The position numbers and the translations under genes were made by a program. 64,000 nt of DNA from NCBI GenBank assembly GCA_037179335.1, contig JAKZHN010000012.1, positions 1,054,001 to 1,118,000 of the forward strand, read 5' to 3'. This document shows positions 23,019-34,404 of the stretch, piece after piece (positions within the stretch are counted from its first letter, which is position 1; each line of letters begins with the position of its first letter). The notes below the pieces were generated by a model. It had not been told where the DNA came from, made no database searches, and saw only the letters and a program-made list of their open reading frames with translations. Origin of the DNA: Cyclaneusma minus. Its lineage: Eukaryota > Ascomycota > Leotiomycetes > Marthamycetales > Marthamycetaceae.

Positions 23019-23820
23019 AGAAGAGTGGGCGATGGAGCTGGAGGCGAATGGCGCGGCAGACACGACTGGAAACTATAAATTCTCGGCTGGACTGGATGAA
23101 GGTAAAAAGGAGCAAAAAGAAAAAGAATTAGAATTGGACATAAATAAGCGGGAACCGGGAACCGAAACCTCGCAGATAACCATTTCGCTCAATCCACTGG
23201 CTGTAGGTACCATATTGGGGAAGATCAGCAATTGTAAAATATAGTACTTCGATGCCCCTTGATTCTGCGAGAGCCACGGTATGACTTGAAGCCCGTCGAT
23301 ACCACATCAATTTGTCCAAGGCGATATCAGCACTTGCCTCTCTGCTGTATCATGTGTGTAATTCTTGTGTGCAAGTCCTCGCATTCTGATGAAGCCTTTC
23401 TAGATGTCCTTCGGTGAAGCAGCAAATCAAGGCCCTCCATCCTCCCTCTACCCCCGCCCCCACTCCCCCCAAAAAACATGGAGGGCAAAAAAAAGAGCAA
23501 AAAAAGATTTACCCTGCTCCCCCGGGATTTGAACATAGAGAATCGGACTCCGAACACATAAAGACGCAATTCATGCAGAGGGTTTACCATACCCTTAGAC
23601 CAGGCGACCAGTCTAGAGTAATAGTTGATTTAATTGAAAGTGAAGGTGACTTTGTGATCTATAAGCTTACCTTCAAGGTCTGCCTCGAGCTCCGGCGGTA
23701 GCCATCTGCTACTCGCCGGTCCACACCTTCAGACGTCCTATTCATCCACAGACACAGATTCTGGGCAAGTCAACTCTGCCTCGACTTCCTCCCTGCAGCA
23801 GCCGCCTGCTACTCTCCGGC
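23019..23820. other. Intergenic with a tRNA-like pseudo-element
   Basis: Between converging genes. Contains the degenerate tRNA-like sequence near 23505-23620 and nothing else that I can support. Confidence 0.4.
23505..23620 (-). repeat. Degenerate tRNA-like (pol III box A/B) sequence
   Basis: On the minus strand TGGTCTAAGGG fits the box A consensus and TGTTCAAATCC fits box B, about 60 nt apart, and a T run (TTTTTTTGC) follows that could end pol III transcription. The T stem does not pair and no anticodon arm is evident, so this is a tRNA-derived repeat or a decayed tRNA and not a functional gene. Confidence 0.35.
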
Positions 23821-24990
23821 CTACACATCCCTCCCACTCCCACTCCCCCTCCCCCTTCCATCCCCACCCAGCAGCGCCTCCTCCTCCCCATCCTCCAACT
23901 TATCCTTCCCATTCCCCCTATATATAACATAATGCTGCAATATAAAAATCACATCAAACACAATACTAATATTCCCCAACATCAATTTCGCCACATTCCC
24001 CGTAAAGCCCGACCAATCACCCTGCAAATAGCTATCAATGCCCAGCTGCATCAAGCTAAGCACACCACCAGTTATATCGAATAAGATGGTTTCGATCGCC
24101 CAGCCGGTGGTGGATTTGTTGCGGAAGTTGGTGATTACTTGGGGTGTGTATTTGATGACTGTGAGGACGAGTTTGGTTACGACTAGGGCGTTGATCTGCA
24201 GGGAAGAGATGTTAGCACTAGCACGGTATCATCATATGTATCCTCCAATTTCTCAACCACAGAACTCGAAGCAACGCGGTCTTGCTCTCTTGCAATCTGC
24301 AAAGGTCCCAGAACCACAAATTCGGCCGTCGGATTGAAATCAATACTCACAACATCCAACCAAACCCACCCCGTCCTCGGATCCTCATCATGTCTCCCCA
24401 GCACAATAAACAGCACCACCAGCACCCCCAAGACACTCCCCCATGCAATCCCCTTAATCACCGGCCCCGCCCTTTTCCCCTCATCCTCCCCGCCAGGGGC
24501 ATCTTCCTCCCTCATAACCCCATCAGGACTCCACATCCTCTTCCCCTTGTCTCTAGGAAATCCCCAAAGCCGTCCCCAAAACTGCGAATAAACCACCACA
24601 CACATAACCCACGCATGCGCTGCAAAAACTAGGTCATTGAATGCTACGGTGGGGGCTAGGCCGTGGTGGCGGACGGCGTATTGGGAGCGGATGAGGGGCG
24701 AGTAGAGGAAGCAGGAGGTGGAGATGGTGAGGAAGGTGAAGCCGAGGAGGTTGAGGGTGGGGAAGGAGATTGTTGTTCCGTGGGTTGATTGGCGTCTGCG
24801 AGTGCGAGGGAACGAGCACCAGTTAGCAGAAGCTTTATTCTGGGGAGCTGGGAAAAAGGAAGATAGAAAAGGATGAATGGCACACGTACCGCCAGTTCAA
24901 AATCGGCTGTGGATAAAACGACAGCGACCAGGATAGCGTGTAGGTCCATCCGCAGAAAGCGGAGAGGAGCTCGAGGAAAGAGATCGCCAT
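23821..24990 (-). CDS. Cystinosin-like PQ-loop membrane transporter
   Basis: Three exons (24990..24890, 24795..24351, 24195..23821) join in frame to 306 aa, with donors GTACGT and GTGAGT and acceptors GCAG and CTGCAG. The start is the ATG at 24990. Two PQ-loop motifs are visible: SLSFYPQPILNWRR then STHG near residues 22-40, and IKYTPQVITNFRNKSTTGW in the last exon. About seven hydrophobic segments are spread over the length (TLNLLGFTFLTIST, GSVLGVLVVLFIVLG, ISIVFDVIFILQHYVIY). Cystinosin (yeast ERS1) exports cystine from the lysosome or vacuole with protons. Family membership is clear from WAIETILFDITGG-type sequence; the substrate is inferred. The C-terminal tail is acidic then Gly/Arg-rich, with no GYDQL-type sorting signal. 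Confidence 0.88.
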
Positions 24991-26139
24991 TTTTCTTGCC
25001 TCTCTCTTTATCAATCAAAATTTGATAGTAGTGTACGACGGTTTCAAGGCATATTGTGACTGCTGTGCTCCTCGAGGTCAGTGGTGCTGCTCGTGGTCAA
25101 TCGACTTGGATCCTTCAAATGCTCATTGCTCAGACCTTTGCAAGCATCGCGAAAAAGGTTGCTTTGGGCTTGGCAGGAGATAAGAGCTTTATCGCCGACA
25201 TGGTGATGGCGACATCGGAGGGGAACCGTGGGGCAAAACACCACCACGCATCAACAACATCTTTAATTCGACTACAAGTCTTTACAATCAGCATCTTGGA
25301 CGGAATTCACGACATTCACGCAAGCAAGCGGGACTGGAAGGAACAGACTAATAGTCTATTCTGTGAGGTATTCTGTGAGGGTGCTCTCGAGTTCCTAGCA
25401 GACAGACAAGGTCTGCAAGCTGGAAACCCAGCAAAATCATCGCTAGCTGCTGATTCAGAGAGTTGAGACTGAACAAACCCCATGGGCCTGGAAAATGCTG
25501 CATCAATGTGCTGCAAGATTGACGGGATGTCGCTTCTGAGCGAAAGCGTCCTTGTGTCCAGATGGGATGTCCGGTGTCAGATTGCTCCGATGCTGCTGAA
25601 ATGAAAGAAAGAAATCGTCTCGGATAGACGCGCAAGTGCAAAACACAGATGCTTAGAGCAAGCTGCTCCACCAGTTTCCCCCATTTGAGCTTGCTTCCCT
25701 TTGTCTTGTGTCTCTGGATAGAGATGGAAGCGCGAAATGAGCGTGAGGTCGGTGAGAGCGATGTGCCGAAGGTCGCAGCTGTGTTTCAACGGTTTGGCTA
25801 GCTCGCAAGAAGACGAACCGTTGAGCCTCGCGGAAAACGAAAAGAGGAAGATCATTGTGAACGAGAGACCAGTATTTTCCGGAAATGTCGAAGGGTTTCA
25901 AGATCCATAGCTATGGGTCGAGAACAGACGAAAGGGGGTGTTGAGATCGGGACTGAACAGACAACAAGAAGCCGAATAGGATAGGGGGTCGTCATGTTGT
26001 TGCACCTGAAAAGGACGGAAGGACTCCGGACTAAGCTCGGCGGGTAAACAAGTCGAGCTCTAGTGATAAAGGCGAATGTCGTAATACGGTGACGCGCTCC
26101 ATCCCTATCCCATTCGTTGCTGCCCAATCCACCAGACAT
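24991..26139. other. Intergenic, no gene seen
   Basis: Upstream of the transporter and downstream of the zinc-finger gene. The longest open frame (to 25466) starts at GTG and shows no domain. Confidence 0.5.
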
Positions 26140-27762
26140 CTACCACCAGACATTGCGGTTGTTGGCCTCAGCCTCCTTGTCAGCTCTGTCTCTCCAGTAG
26201 GTGTCGTGCTTCTCCTGGGCAGCATCGGCAAAGGCAGGGCCATGCTTCATGATGTTCTCAACGCCTTCCTTGGGAGCGACATACTTGACAGTAGTATCTT
26301 CGTGAAGGCCATCTGTATCCACGACACCACCAGCAATCTGGTCAAGAGCTTGGCGGTACTCGTCGCTCTTGCGGATGTCGCACTTGACAGCCTGCGATTC
26401 AGCGTGCTGCACCAGAGCTGTGGCAGAGTCGAAGAGGCGAAGGCACTTGGGGCAACGAAATTTCTTGCCAGCATGTGCTGGAGAGTGCAAGTGGCCCACA
26501 AGCCCACCCTTCTTTTCCCAGACCTTGCCACACCTAGGGTATGGGCATTTGAACTTGTTGGTGATGGGATTGTAGCAAGAGTGGATGTTGAAGTTTGGGT
26601 CGTTAGGGTCAAACTCTCGGTAAATCTTCTTGGGGGGTGCTGGAATACTCTGGTTCAGGTGGGCTGGTTGACGGGGAGCTGAGAACTGCTTCTGCTCAGA
26701 CTGCGGGAAGAGCTCGGCGTTGCCGTTCCAAAGCGAGGTTTCCTTGATCCTGAGGGTAGAAAGACTGTCGCTCAACAGGTCGGGGCCTTCCAAACCGCCA
26801 CTCTTGAACTCCTGGTTCGGAAGTCGAGGATAGAGTTGTGGAAAGTCAGCCTCATGTTTGGCAGCAGCAGCCTTCTGGGCCTCGATATTAGCGAGGCGAG
26901 TAGCTTCAACCCAGGTCATCTCAGTCTCAACAACGATCGTCGCATCACTTCCCACTTTCGCAGCCGGGCCCGTGGTTGGGGTGCCGGGTGTGTTCGACTG
27001 GCCCGAGAGAGTGCCCCAGGCATTGTCAACGTTGGTGCTGGGGGAAGAATAAACATCATTGGCCCAGCCGCGAACTTTGACGGAAGGAGTCGGCGTCACG
27101 TTGCCCGCCGATTGACGCGAGATGAAACTCGGCGGGATAACTCCAACAGGAACTCCTCCACCAGAGGTTTCGGAATTCTCAGAGAAGACTCCGTCGTTGG
27201 CCTTGGGGGTTGGGGCTCCGCTGTACTTGCGAGAGGAGTCTCCAGTGTAATTCTGCGACGAGCCGCCAGGGAAGTGGCGACTTGAGTTGCCGGTACCAGT
27301 TGACTTGCCACGGTTTGAGTTGTACTCCTCCTTTGACATGGGCATTCCACTGGCATTGTCGTGGGCGTACGTCTTGTGGAATCTAGTCTGGATATCGCGC
27401 CTGTGCTCGAAATCTTCCTTCGACACGGTCTTACAGTTGCCTTTCTCAAAGTGATTGACGAGGCCGCCAGCACGTGTGAAGCGTAAACCACAGCCATGGC
27501 AAGTCAAGTCTTGCTTAGCTGCATGATGCTGCAAACAGTTAGCCAAACAGGACAGCTCCTCGTGGTGGCAGCGCAGACTTACCTCCTTGTAGTGAAGATT
27601 GAGGCCCTCCTGGCTATTGTATTCCTGATCACATTTGGAGCAGATCAGGTGCTTGGCAGGGGTGGTCCTCTTGTGATAGACGAGGGACTTGTAATCGATG
27701 AAGGTCCGGTCGCACCTCTTGCAGTACTCCTGCTTGGGGTCGTCGGCTGTATTCTTCGGCAT
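26140..27762 (-). CDS. C2H2 zinc-finger protein
   Basis: Two exons, 27762..27583 and 27528..26140, give 522 aa. The 54-nt intron (27529..27582, GTAAGT..TTTGCAG) is a multiple of three and has no stop, so unspliced RNA would be read as 540 aa. I prefer splicing because the removed peptide is Cys/Leu-rich and interrupts the HYKE/HHAAK region. N-terminal fingers are YCKRCDRTF..YHKRT, CSKCDQEY..LHYKE and CHGCGLRF..NHFEKGNC. A 250-residue disordered, Ser/Thr/Gly-rich centre follows. The C-terminal pair is CPYPRCGKVW..GHLHSPAH and CPKCLRLF..QHAESQ. The arrangement (two finger groups at opposite ends) is known in uncharacterised filamentous-fungal proteins. Nucleic-acid binding is likely; the role is unknown. 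The ATG at 27762 has the only good context. Confidence 0.85.
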   Translation of the reverse strand: MPKNTADDPKQEYCKRCDRTFIDYKSLVYHKRTTPAKHLICSKCDQEYNSQEGLNLHYKEVSLRCHHEELSCLANCLQHHAAKQDLTCHGCGLRFTRAGGLVNHFEKGNCKTVSKEDFEHRRDIQTRFHKTYAHDNASGMPMSKEEYNSNRGKSTGTGNSSRHFPGGSSQNYTGDSSRKYSGAPTPKANDGVFSENSETSGGGVPVGVIPPSFISRQSAGNVTPTPSVKVRGWANDVYSSPSTNVDNAWGTLSGQSNTPGTPTTGPAAKVGSDATIVVETEMTWVEATRLANIEAQKAAAAKHEADFPQLYPRLPNQEFKSGGLEGPDLLSDSLSTLRIKETSLWNGNAELFPQSEQKQFSAPRQPAHLNQSIPAPPKKIYREFDPNDPNFNIHSCYNPITNKFKCPYPRCGKVWEKKGGLVGHLHSPAHAGKKFRCPKCLRLFDSATALVQHAESQAVKCDIRKSDEYRQALDQIAGGVVDTDGLHEDTTVKYVAPKEGVENIMKHGPAFADAAQEKHDTYWRDRADKEAEANNRNVWW

Positions 27763-29224
27763 GGTTGCAGACGAGAGAGGTTTGTAGTGTAGTGTCAGAG
27801 ATTGGTGGGGTCTGGAGGAGGAGAAAGGATTGGAGTGGAAGCGCGTCGCGGCAGGGTATTTGACTGTCGTGGAGGTGACCGCCCGAAGACACGGAGTTCA
27901 CCTTGCGGTAGGGCAGCCTTCGCTCGAGACGTGTTGCCTGTTTGATGTCGCGGCCGGGGCGGAAGGGGGGAAGGGGATGGCTTAGGGTGGAGGATGTGAG
28001 GCGGAGAGGGGATTGACGAGGGTGAGTGAAGGTCAAACAAAAGAGACGCGACCACGGAGACCGGAGACGCGCCTAATGTTTGGGTTCATTGGGGGCTGGA
28101 GTGTGCGTGCGGCGCGTGAGGTGAAGTTGCGGACGGAAGGAGGGAGGGTGGCAAGCAGAAGTGGAAGGAGCCAAACGCCTCGCGAATATCCCAAGTCGTT
28201 GGAGACCTTCCAAGTTACTGAGATTAGGGGAATTTTCCAAGTTGTCCAGACTCTCCGAAGTACTTTAGAATATGCAAAGTTATTTGGATTTTGGAACAAT
28301 TCAAGATAGCCAGGGACAGAAAAGCCACACCTGGAGATGAGGACCGGGCTTGAAAGCTGGAGCAGGACTGCTCTCCTGTAGAGAATCAGCATCTGCAAAC
28401 AAACTTCTTTCCTTCTTTGCCATCGCTTTCCTACTGCCTGCGTCACTCATCTTCTTCCTGCATTCAGGCAGTAGGCATGTTTGCAAAGCAAAGCTTCATG
28501 CATGTATGCTGTAAGCTTGATGGTTGAAACATCTCGCTGAGGTTGATCATCCAAGCTTGGAACCTAGGAACTTAGGAGTTAGGGACATTACCGATAACTA
28601 GAAATTCTGATTATTGAGCCACCAAGGATCCAAATACTTCAAATAATGGGAATTAAACTCGATGCATAGAAGCATCCCTAGTGAACAAAACTGGTTCTAG
28701 AATTTGGCAACTGGCCTAGTGGGCCCATTGTCAATTGGGCCTTTCACCTTAGGGGATACTGGACTGGGAAATCTTGGGATATTTTGAAGTTCCAACTCTA
28801 GTAGGAATGCTCTCAGCCGTGAGATGTCATCCCAGCGAGCGAGAATAACTTGAATGAACGTTCTTGGGTCGTGCTAGGGATTGTGGGGGTCGGTCGCAGG
28901 TCGCGAAGTGGGGGCAGGCAGGAGCTAAAGTAGCGCCCGTCACATGACGACGTTGAACTCAATCGCGCCAAGAAATAACTTGAACATTTGGACGCGCTCA
29001 GACGCGTCTCCAAGCAAACGGCTGCAAACCTCACCAACCCCGCCAAAGCTCGCACCTTACTTTCTTCTGTCAATCAACTCGCTTAACTCCCCGCTGTAGC
29101 CTCAATCTTCTGCTGCATCTCGATATTCTGATTGAACTGCGCTTACTTCCTCGAGCTCACTTCCGCTGCCTCTCGGCACTCGCTTTTCACCAACACCGCT
29201 TTGAACTTCCGTGGCCAGCTCACC
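27763..29224. other. Divergent promoter region with 19-bp repeat units
   Basis: Between the zinc-finger gene (-) and POT1 (+). Contains the 19-bp minisatellite at 28193-28295, possible decayed units at 28590-28627, and a small hairpin near 28429 (CCTACTGCCTG ... CAGGCAGTAGG). No coding sequence seen. Confidence 0.5.
28193..28295. repeat. Minisatellite, 19-bp period, second locus
   Basis: Units AAGTCGTTGGAGACCTTCC, a longer unit of 27 nt, AAGTTGTCCAGACTCTCCG, AAGTACTTTAGAATATGCA and AAGTTATTTGGATTTTGGA follow head to tail. The period and consensus match the array at 11178. Confidence 0.65.
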
Positions 29225-31791
29225 ATGACTGGCTCCTCACCTGTTCCGCCCAGCTCCTCGCTGAATCCGCCCAATCCCTCGCAGATCGTAATTCCTGCTA
29301 CGCAGTATTCCACAATTCCTTCTACTACTCAGGCGTCAAGCCCAAAAGTAGAATGTCGTCTTCCACAGGATTTTCGATCCATTTATGACATCGTCAACAT
29401 GCCCAACGATGAACTAATACGAAAGCCAATGGTCAACGTCTTTGGCATAGTCACAGACGTTCAGGTGCCCATGCCACCGAGGCGGGAGGGGAACGACTGG
29501 AAGAGTGCGATAACTATCACCGACTACACGCATACGGAGACAAAGCTCCATTACTTTGAAAAAAGCGCGGCAGGCATCCCGACAGTCTCCGGGCCTGGTG
29601 ACATTGTGATGTTTCGCACTGTGAAGGTGAGAACTTCAAGCCGTGTGATTAGCGCGAGACTAATCCAAGGTGATCGCAGGTTCAGATGTGGGATGGCTGC
29701 GTTGCACTCCTCAAGAATTACGCTACCACAACTTTCGTGTTTCCAAAGGCCGATATCACAGCTTCAAGCGCAAAATGGGACCCGACACGGTCCAAGGGGC
29801 CTGGACTCAAGGCGAACCCACCCACCCCGGATGAGATTGCCATTGTTGTCGAACTGCACCGGTCGATTGATGACTTTGATTTTCGTATACCTACGGCCGA
29901 GGTCTTTGAGTTGAAGCAGGAACAGTCAGCGGTTGTGAAGGATAAGTTCACCTTGGTGGAAAACATCAATCTTAACAATGGCCGCGCGAAGGACAAAGAC
30001 GGAATGGGAAATCCGTACGTCTTTCACGACATGATTGGCGAGGTCGTCCAGCTTGTGGAGAATGGCCGATTAGTCGAAGACCTGGAGCAAAGGGAAAAAG
30101 ATGGATTCGGAAAGATGACGGTCCATCTCACGGACTACACATCCCACGACATGCTCTACGACCACAAGCGGCTTACGGAATCCGATGAAGATGGAGACCG
30201 AGATGGTGATCCGCATGGCTATATCCCTCAACGACAGGCGTCTAGTCCTCCCTGGCCCGGTCCGTACGGGAAGATGACGATCCAACTGACACTCTATGAC
30301 GGGAATGCTGACTACATTCGACGAAAGGTCGAACCGGGCGACTGGATTCACGTGAGGAATGTTCAGCTCAAAATGGGGAGGAACGGCGTGTATCTGGAAG
30401 GTTATATGAGGGGGGATCAGGATGCGTATCGTAGTAAGCGTGTCGATTTGATACATGCTGCGGAGGACCCCGAAGACAATGATCCACGCTGGGTGGACGC
30501 CGTCCGGAGGAGGAAAGCATACGAGAAGCGTTCCAAAAAGGAGCACAAAGAATCGAAGAAGCGCAAAGCCGGGGAAGAGAAGGCGTGTCCACAGCCGGCA
30601 AAGAAACCCCGACACGCAAAGAAGCAGGAAAAGAAGAAGGCTGAAGCTGAGAAGACTGAAGCAGAGGCTTTGATGGCAGAGAGACAGGCCAATCTTAATC
30701 CCAATGGTAAGCCGGGAGATTCACTCGTCTGCTAAACGCAACCCTATTCTAATTATTTTCAGTCCGAAGCGAACGCCCCGATGTACTGCCTCAACCAATT
30801 GCCAGCATTATCTCGGAGCCTCTAGAGGACAAGGTCGACCCTTTCGACAAGAAGGACATTAAAGCCAATATTCGGGTTATCGACTATTCGCCCCACAGCC
30901 TCATAGACTTTTGCAAATCCCGCTTCGTTGCCGATGACGACGTAATAGCCGGAGACGAGTCTGAAGAGAGTGACGACGACAGCGAGAGCGATGATGAGGC
31001 CACTTTCCGCAGACCTCGCAAAGGAAAAACCGTGTGGGAATGGAAGTTTTCCCTCCGCGTGGAGGATAAAGGGGGGAAACGCGGAGAGGGCAGGATCATG
31101 CCATCATATTGGCTGACCATTGACAACAAGGCTGCCGAGTATTTACTTTATATAGATGCTCAAGAGTAAGTCACCCGCCCTGCTTACAATGCCGCAAGCT
31201 AATATTGCTCCCAGTCTGAGCACCAACAAGGACGCGCTTGGTCTACTAGAAAAGAAGCTCTGGGTTCTCTGGGGCGATCTCCATGAACAAAAGACGAAAT
31301 TCCTCGCCGTCCTGAACGACAAAGCCGCCGCCGCTCGAGAACGTCTAGCCGCGCCATCCCCCAAAGTCCGAAAGGTTCCATCCCTTAATCTGGGTGGTAT
31401 GCCACCCATTGATGACGGCGACACGAATAACGAAAACCTGCAAGAAGTTATCAAGAAGACGCTTACGCCGCAGCAGCGCAAAGACGCGGCCCTCAAGACA
31501 TTGAAGCCGAAAGAGCTGCTCCTGGTAGCCGACGACGTCGAGATCGACCCCTCTGAAATCCCGGAGGACGTCCTTTCGGGCTTTGTCCGAAACCTTGGTC
31601 TGCATAACCAGCCTTTTGCTTGCTGTATCAAGGAAATTGGCGTGAAAGACAAGTCGAAGATGGAAACAGGCAAGGAGGGTAGCATGGTCCGGTGGAACCA
31701 GAAGCTTTTGATGTATGGAACCTCTATCCTTGGGGACTTTACACCGCCCACCTCGCAAAACCCCTCGCAAGGTGCCTCGGAAACCGTCTGA
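29225..31791 (+). CDS. POT1: Protection of telomeres protein 1 (POT1)
   Basis: Four exons, 29225..29626, 29680..30706, 30763..31165 and 31215..31791, join in frame to 802 aa with GTGAGA, GTAAGC and GTAAGT donors. I start at the ATG at 29225 (MTGSSPVPP); the open frame continues upstream only to a TTG. POT1 binds the single-stranded G-rich telomere overhang and controls telomerase within shelterin. The Telo_bind OB fold spans about residues 55-205 (YDIVNMPNDELIRKPMVNVFG, ITITDYTHTE, VQMWDGCVALL). The second OB fold (POT1PC) spans about 225-405, with FGKMTVHLTDYTSHD and KMTIQLTLYDGNADYI then VEPGDWIHVRNVQLKMG and VYLEGYMRGD. A Lys-rich linker follows near residue 430-480 and a C-terminal region of unknown structure that has the acidic block ESEESDDDSESDDE. 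Confidence 0.88.
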
Positions 31792-33087
31792 GTGCGATTC
31801 ACTTCTCATGATCCATTCGAATGAGACATATAGAAACGGCGAATTCGGCACCCCAGGTTCTCTCTTCTCCGCTTGACAACCGACCTTACTATTGGCATCC
31901 CATCCAGCAGCATCTGGATGTTCATCAGCCCATCCCAGCCTCGAGAGCATTCCCACCTCCGAAGCCATCAACCAGCTCGCTCTCCCCATCTCATCCAGCT
32001 TCCAAATTGTCAATATCCGCTCTTGCGATTTGCCAAAACCCAGTTCGACACTCGCACTTTCCACATGTCGAATCGTCTTTGCGCCGCGATGTTTCCAAAC
32101 CTCGTCAAAAGGAACTTCAACTAGCACAAGACGCCAAAAAAGAGCATAAGAACCCCTCGCTATCAATACCAGCAAAACGCCAGACCGCAGCTCAGCGACT
32201 GATTCTTGTATATTCACGTCTTGTCTCTTCTCACCTATACGTCAGACCCAACGAGCACAAACCACGCAAACAAGACGACCCAAAAAAGACTAAAAAGCCT
32301 TGTCATCAGTACCAGCAAAACGCCAGACGCAGCTCAGCGACCGATTCTTGTATATTTGTGCGCTATCTCTCACCTACACACCAACCACTGCTCCACAACA
32401 CATTCGTACAGCCGCCTCGCAGCTTTGGATACCCATGTCAGCTTAGCACCTAGGCACTCGGTGGCAGGACATCATGGTGGCGGTTTCAATCAGCACTCTT
32501 GTATATTCCAGTGTACCCGCCTCTGTAGGCTCCAGCACAATCTCCTTCCCACTGTCAAAAAGTTACAAAACTTTCTTGTTTAAACACGGCACTGGAACAT
32601 ACCTAGGTTCCTTCTGATACGAGTAAAGATAAAATTCTATAAATCCTGAACTCGGACTCCAAATGATAGTGTCGTGCATGTGAGCGCCAGTCCACCTTCA
32701 CATAGACCCTACAACATGGAAGCTAGCGTCTGTACAGTCACGATTCATACTGTTTCATAGACCATCATTGCTTCCTGTCCAAGTTCTGACGAAACTCGAA
32801 TGCAATGTATTTTGTAGGCATGGCTCGTGCTAAGACGCTGTCGTCAATAGCATCGGTGCATGCATGTAGTATACAGAAACCAGCCTCAAAGCAAAAACAG
32901 ATCTTTCTAGCGTAATGTGTTGAAAGTGTCAGAAGCACGACAATTGCGCCACCGCCATATGCCCGGTTGCCAAACCCACAGAACGAGAGAAAGCATCCTG
33001 TCCGATCCCCCTTTCTACCTTTGCCTTTTCCTTCCATTCCCTTTCATCCCTTTTCATCCCGTCTCATCTCCATCCCCAACAACCACC
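31792..33087. other. Intergenic with a ~142-bp tandem duplication
   Basis: Lies between the converging POT1 and hydrolase genes. Open frames are low complexity and none is supported. Contains the duplication at 32131-32356. Confidence 0.5.
32131..32356. repeat. Tandem duplication, period 142 bp
   Basis: The block ACCAGCAAAACGCCAGAC, then GCAGCTCAGCGA and GATTCTTGTATATT occurs at 32168-32214 and again at 32310-32356, with flanking similarity (GACG..CAAAAAAGA) before each. The two copies differ at a few positions and by one base. A further CTTGTATATT occurs near 32498. Confidence 0.7.
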
Positions 33088-34404
33088 CTACTTACTACTC
33101 GAACTCCCACTCCCCTCGCCCCCACCACCCGCCAAACTCTGATTTGCAACCTTGATATCCTCCGGATTCAAGGTACTCGTCACGCGTCCCTCCTCAAACC
33201 GATCCACGCTCTTAACCTCATCCAACTGTCTCCTCTCCTCAAAGCTATTCCGAATCCCAAACACAGACGCCAGCTGCGCACAAGCTTCTCCATACGCCTT
33301 CTCTGCCGCCTTCGAAAACTTAAGCGGATTTGGTTTCCTATCGAAAGCGTGCGGAACCGCATTTATCAATCCTCCCGTCACGATTTTGCTGATTGGAGGG
33401 TTTTTGAGACGTTCACCAAAGGCGACGCCTTCAGCGTTCAACATATCATATTCGCAAGTATAAAGTATGATATTTTGCGGCAGGGCGGCGGCGAGCAGTG
33501 CGTCTGAGGCAGCCATAGGCGACAGGTAGGGATCGCTGGGATCAATGCCGTCTTTGGCGGGGAGGTAGGAGGTATCGAAGAGATCAGTCAGTGCTGCCGG
33601 AAGGTTTTTCGCCGGCATGGGATTGGTTTCGCGTTTGTCGCAGCGGGGGATCCGGAAATCGGTAGGGGGGTAGAAAGACACAATGGCGCGGATCGTCAAA
33701 TCCGGAACTTTTTGGTGGATTTCCAACTCAGTGGGTTCAAGGGATTTGAGGTGTATGTGTGAGGCATTGGGGTCGTTGGGATTTGGGTCGAGGCCTACGT
33801 TGAGCGTGGATGAGGAGGACATGGTGGAGATGGTTGGGCGAATTTTAGAGACATCACCGGCGATGGTCCGTTTGCCGGCGTCGTTTTTGAGGTCGTGTAG
33901 CATCAGGGGGACGGTGAAGGTGAAGTTGCCGCCGGCGGAGAAGCCGGATAGGGCGATTTTGTGGGCATCGAGGCGGAGTTCCTCGGCGTGGGCGGCAATG
34001 TACATCAAAGCATCGGTACCATCTTCTATGCCAATGGAGAAGGGGTGTTCGGGAGCCAGGCGGTACTCGACACTGATGAAGACGGAATCAGTGCGGTCAA
34101 TGACATATCGAGCCCATCTTGCGTCGTCGGTGCCAGTGCCCAGCGTGAAGCCACCGCCGTGGAAGTTGACGACGACGGGGAATCGGCGGTCGGGTTGGCG
34201 CTGGTAGTCCTCGGGGACATAGAAGACCAGCTTGAAGGTGCCGTGTTTGGCAGACAACCGCGAGGGGATCTTGATGGTGAAGGCCGGGGAAGGAGGACGG
34301 GGGGAAGCAGCGTGATGGAGACGCATGCCAACGGCCATCAGGCCGCGCATGATTACGGCCTTCATCCAGAGAATCCAAAAGGAGAACTCTTCGTAACTTA
34401 TCAT
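33088..34404 (-). CDS. HSL-type alpha/beta hydrolase, candidate ergosteryl-aspartate hydrolase
   Basis: A single-exon frame of 438 aa from the ATG at 34404. It has the hormone-sensitive-lipase family oxyanion motif HGGG (residues 82-85, in VVNFHGGGFTLG), the nucleophile elbow GFSAGG with Ser156, and likely acid and base partners Asp320 (CEYDMLNAEG) and His352 (VPHAFDR). SVEYRLAPEHPF is the usual strand after the oxyanion loop. The N-terminal 30 residues are moderately hydrophobic (FWILWMKAVIMRGLMAVG) and may anchor to a membrane; I see no cleavable signal. It lies 2.1 kb from, and divergent to, an AspRS-DUF2156 fusion of the ErdS type. The known partner ErdH is an alpha/beta hydrolase that deacylates ergosteryl-aspartate, so that role is a good inference from context but not shown by sequence. 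It could also be another ester hydrolase. Confidence 0.85.
   Translation of the reverse strand: MISYEEFSFWILWMKAVIMRGLMAVGMRLHHAASPRPPSPAFTIKIPSRLSAKHGTFKLVFYVPEDYQRQPDRRFPVVVNFHGGGFTLGTGTDDARWARYVIDRTDSVFISVEYRLAPEHPFSIGIEDGTDALMYIAAHAEELRLDAHKIALSGFSAGGNFTFTVPLMLHDLKNDAGKRTIAGDVSKIRPTISTMSSSSTLNVGLDPNPNDPNASHIHLKSLEPTELEIHQKVPDLTIRAIVSFYPPTDFRIPRCDKRETNPMPAKNLPAALTDLFDTSYLPAKDGIDPSDPYLSPMAASDALLAAALPQNIILYTCEYDMLNAEGVAFGERLKNPPISKIVTGGLINAVPHAFDRKPNPLKFSKAAEKAYGEACAQLASVFGIRNSFEERRQLDEVKSVDRFEEGRVTSTLNPEDIKVANQSLAGGGGEGSGSSSSK

Noticed and set aside
25056..25466. A 136-codon open frame on the plus strand
   Set aside because: Starts at GTG, no domain, lies in the promoter side of the transporter gene.
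26089..26682. A 197-aa plus-strand frame
   Set aside because: Antisense shadow of the zinc-finger gene.
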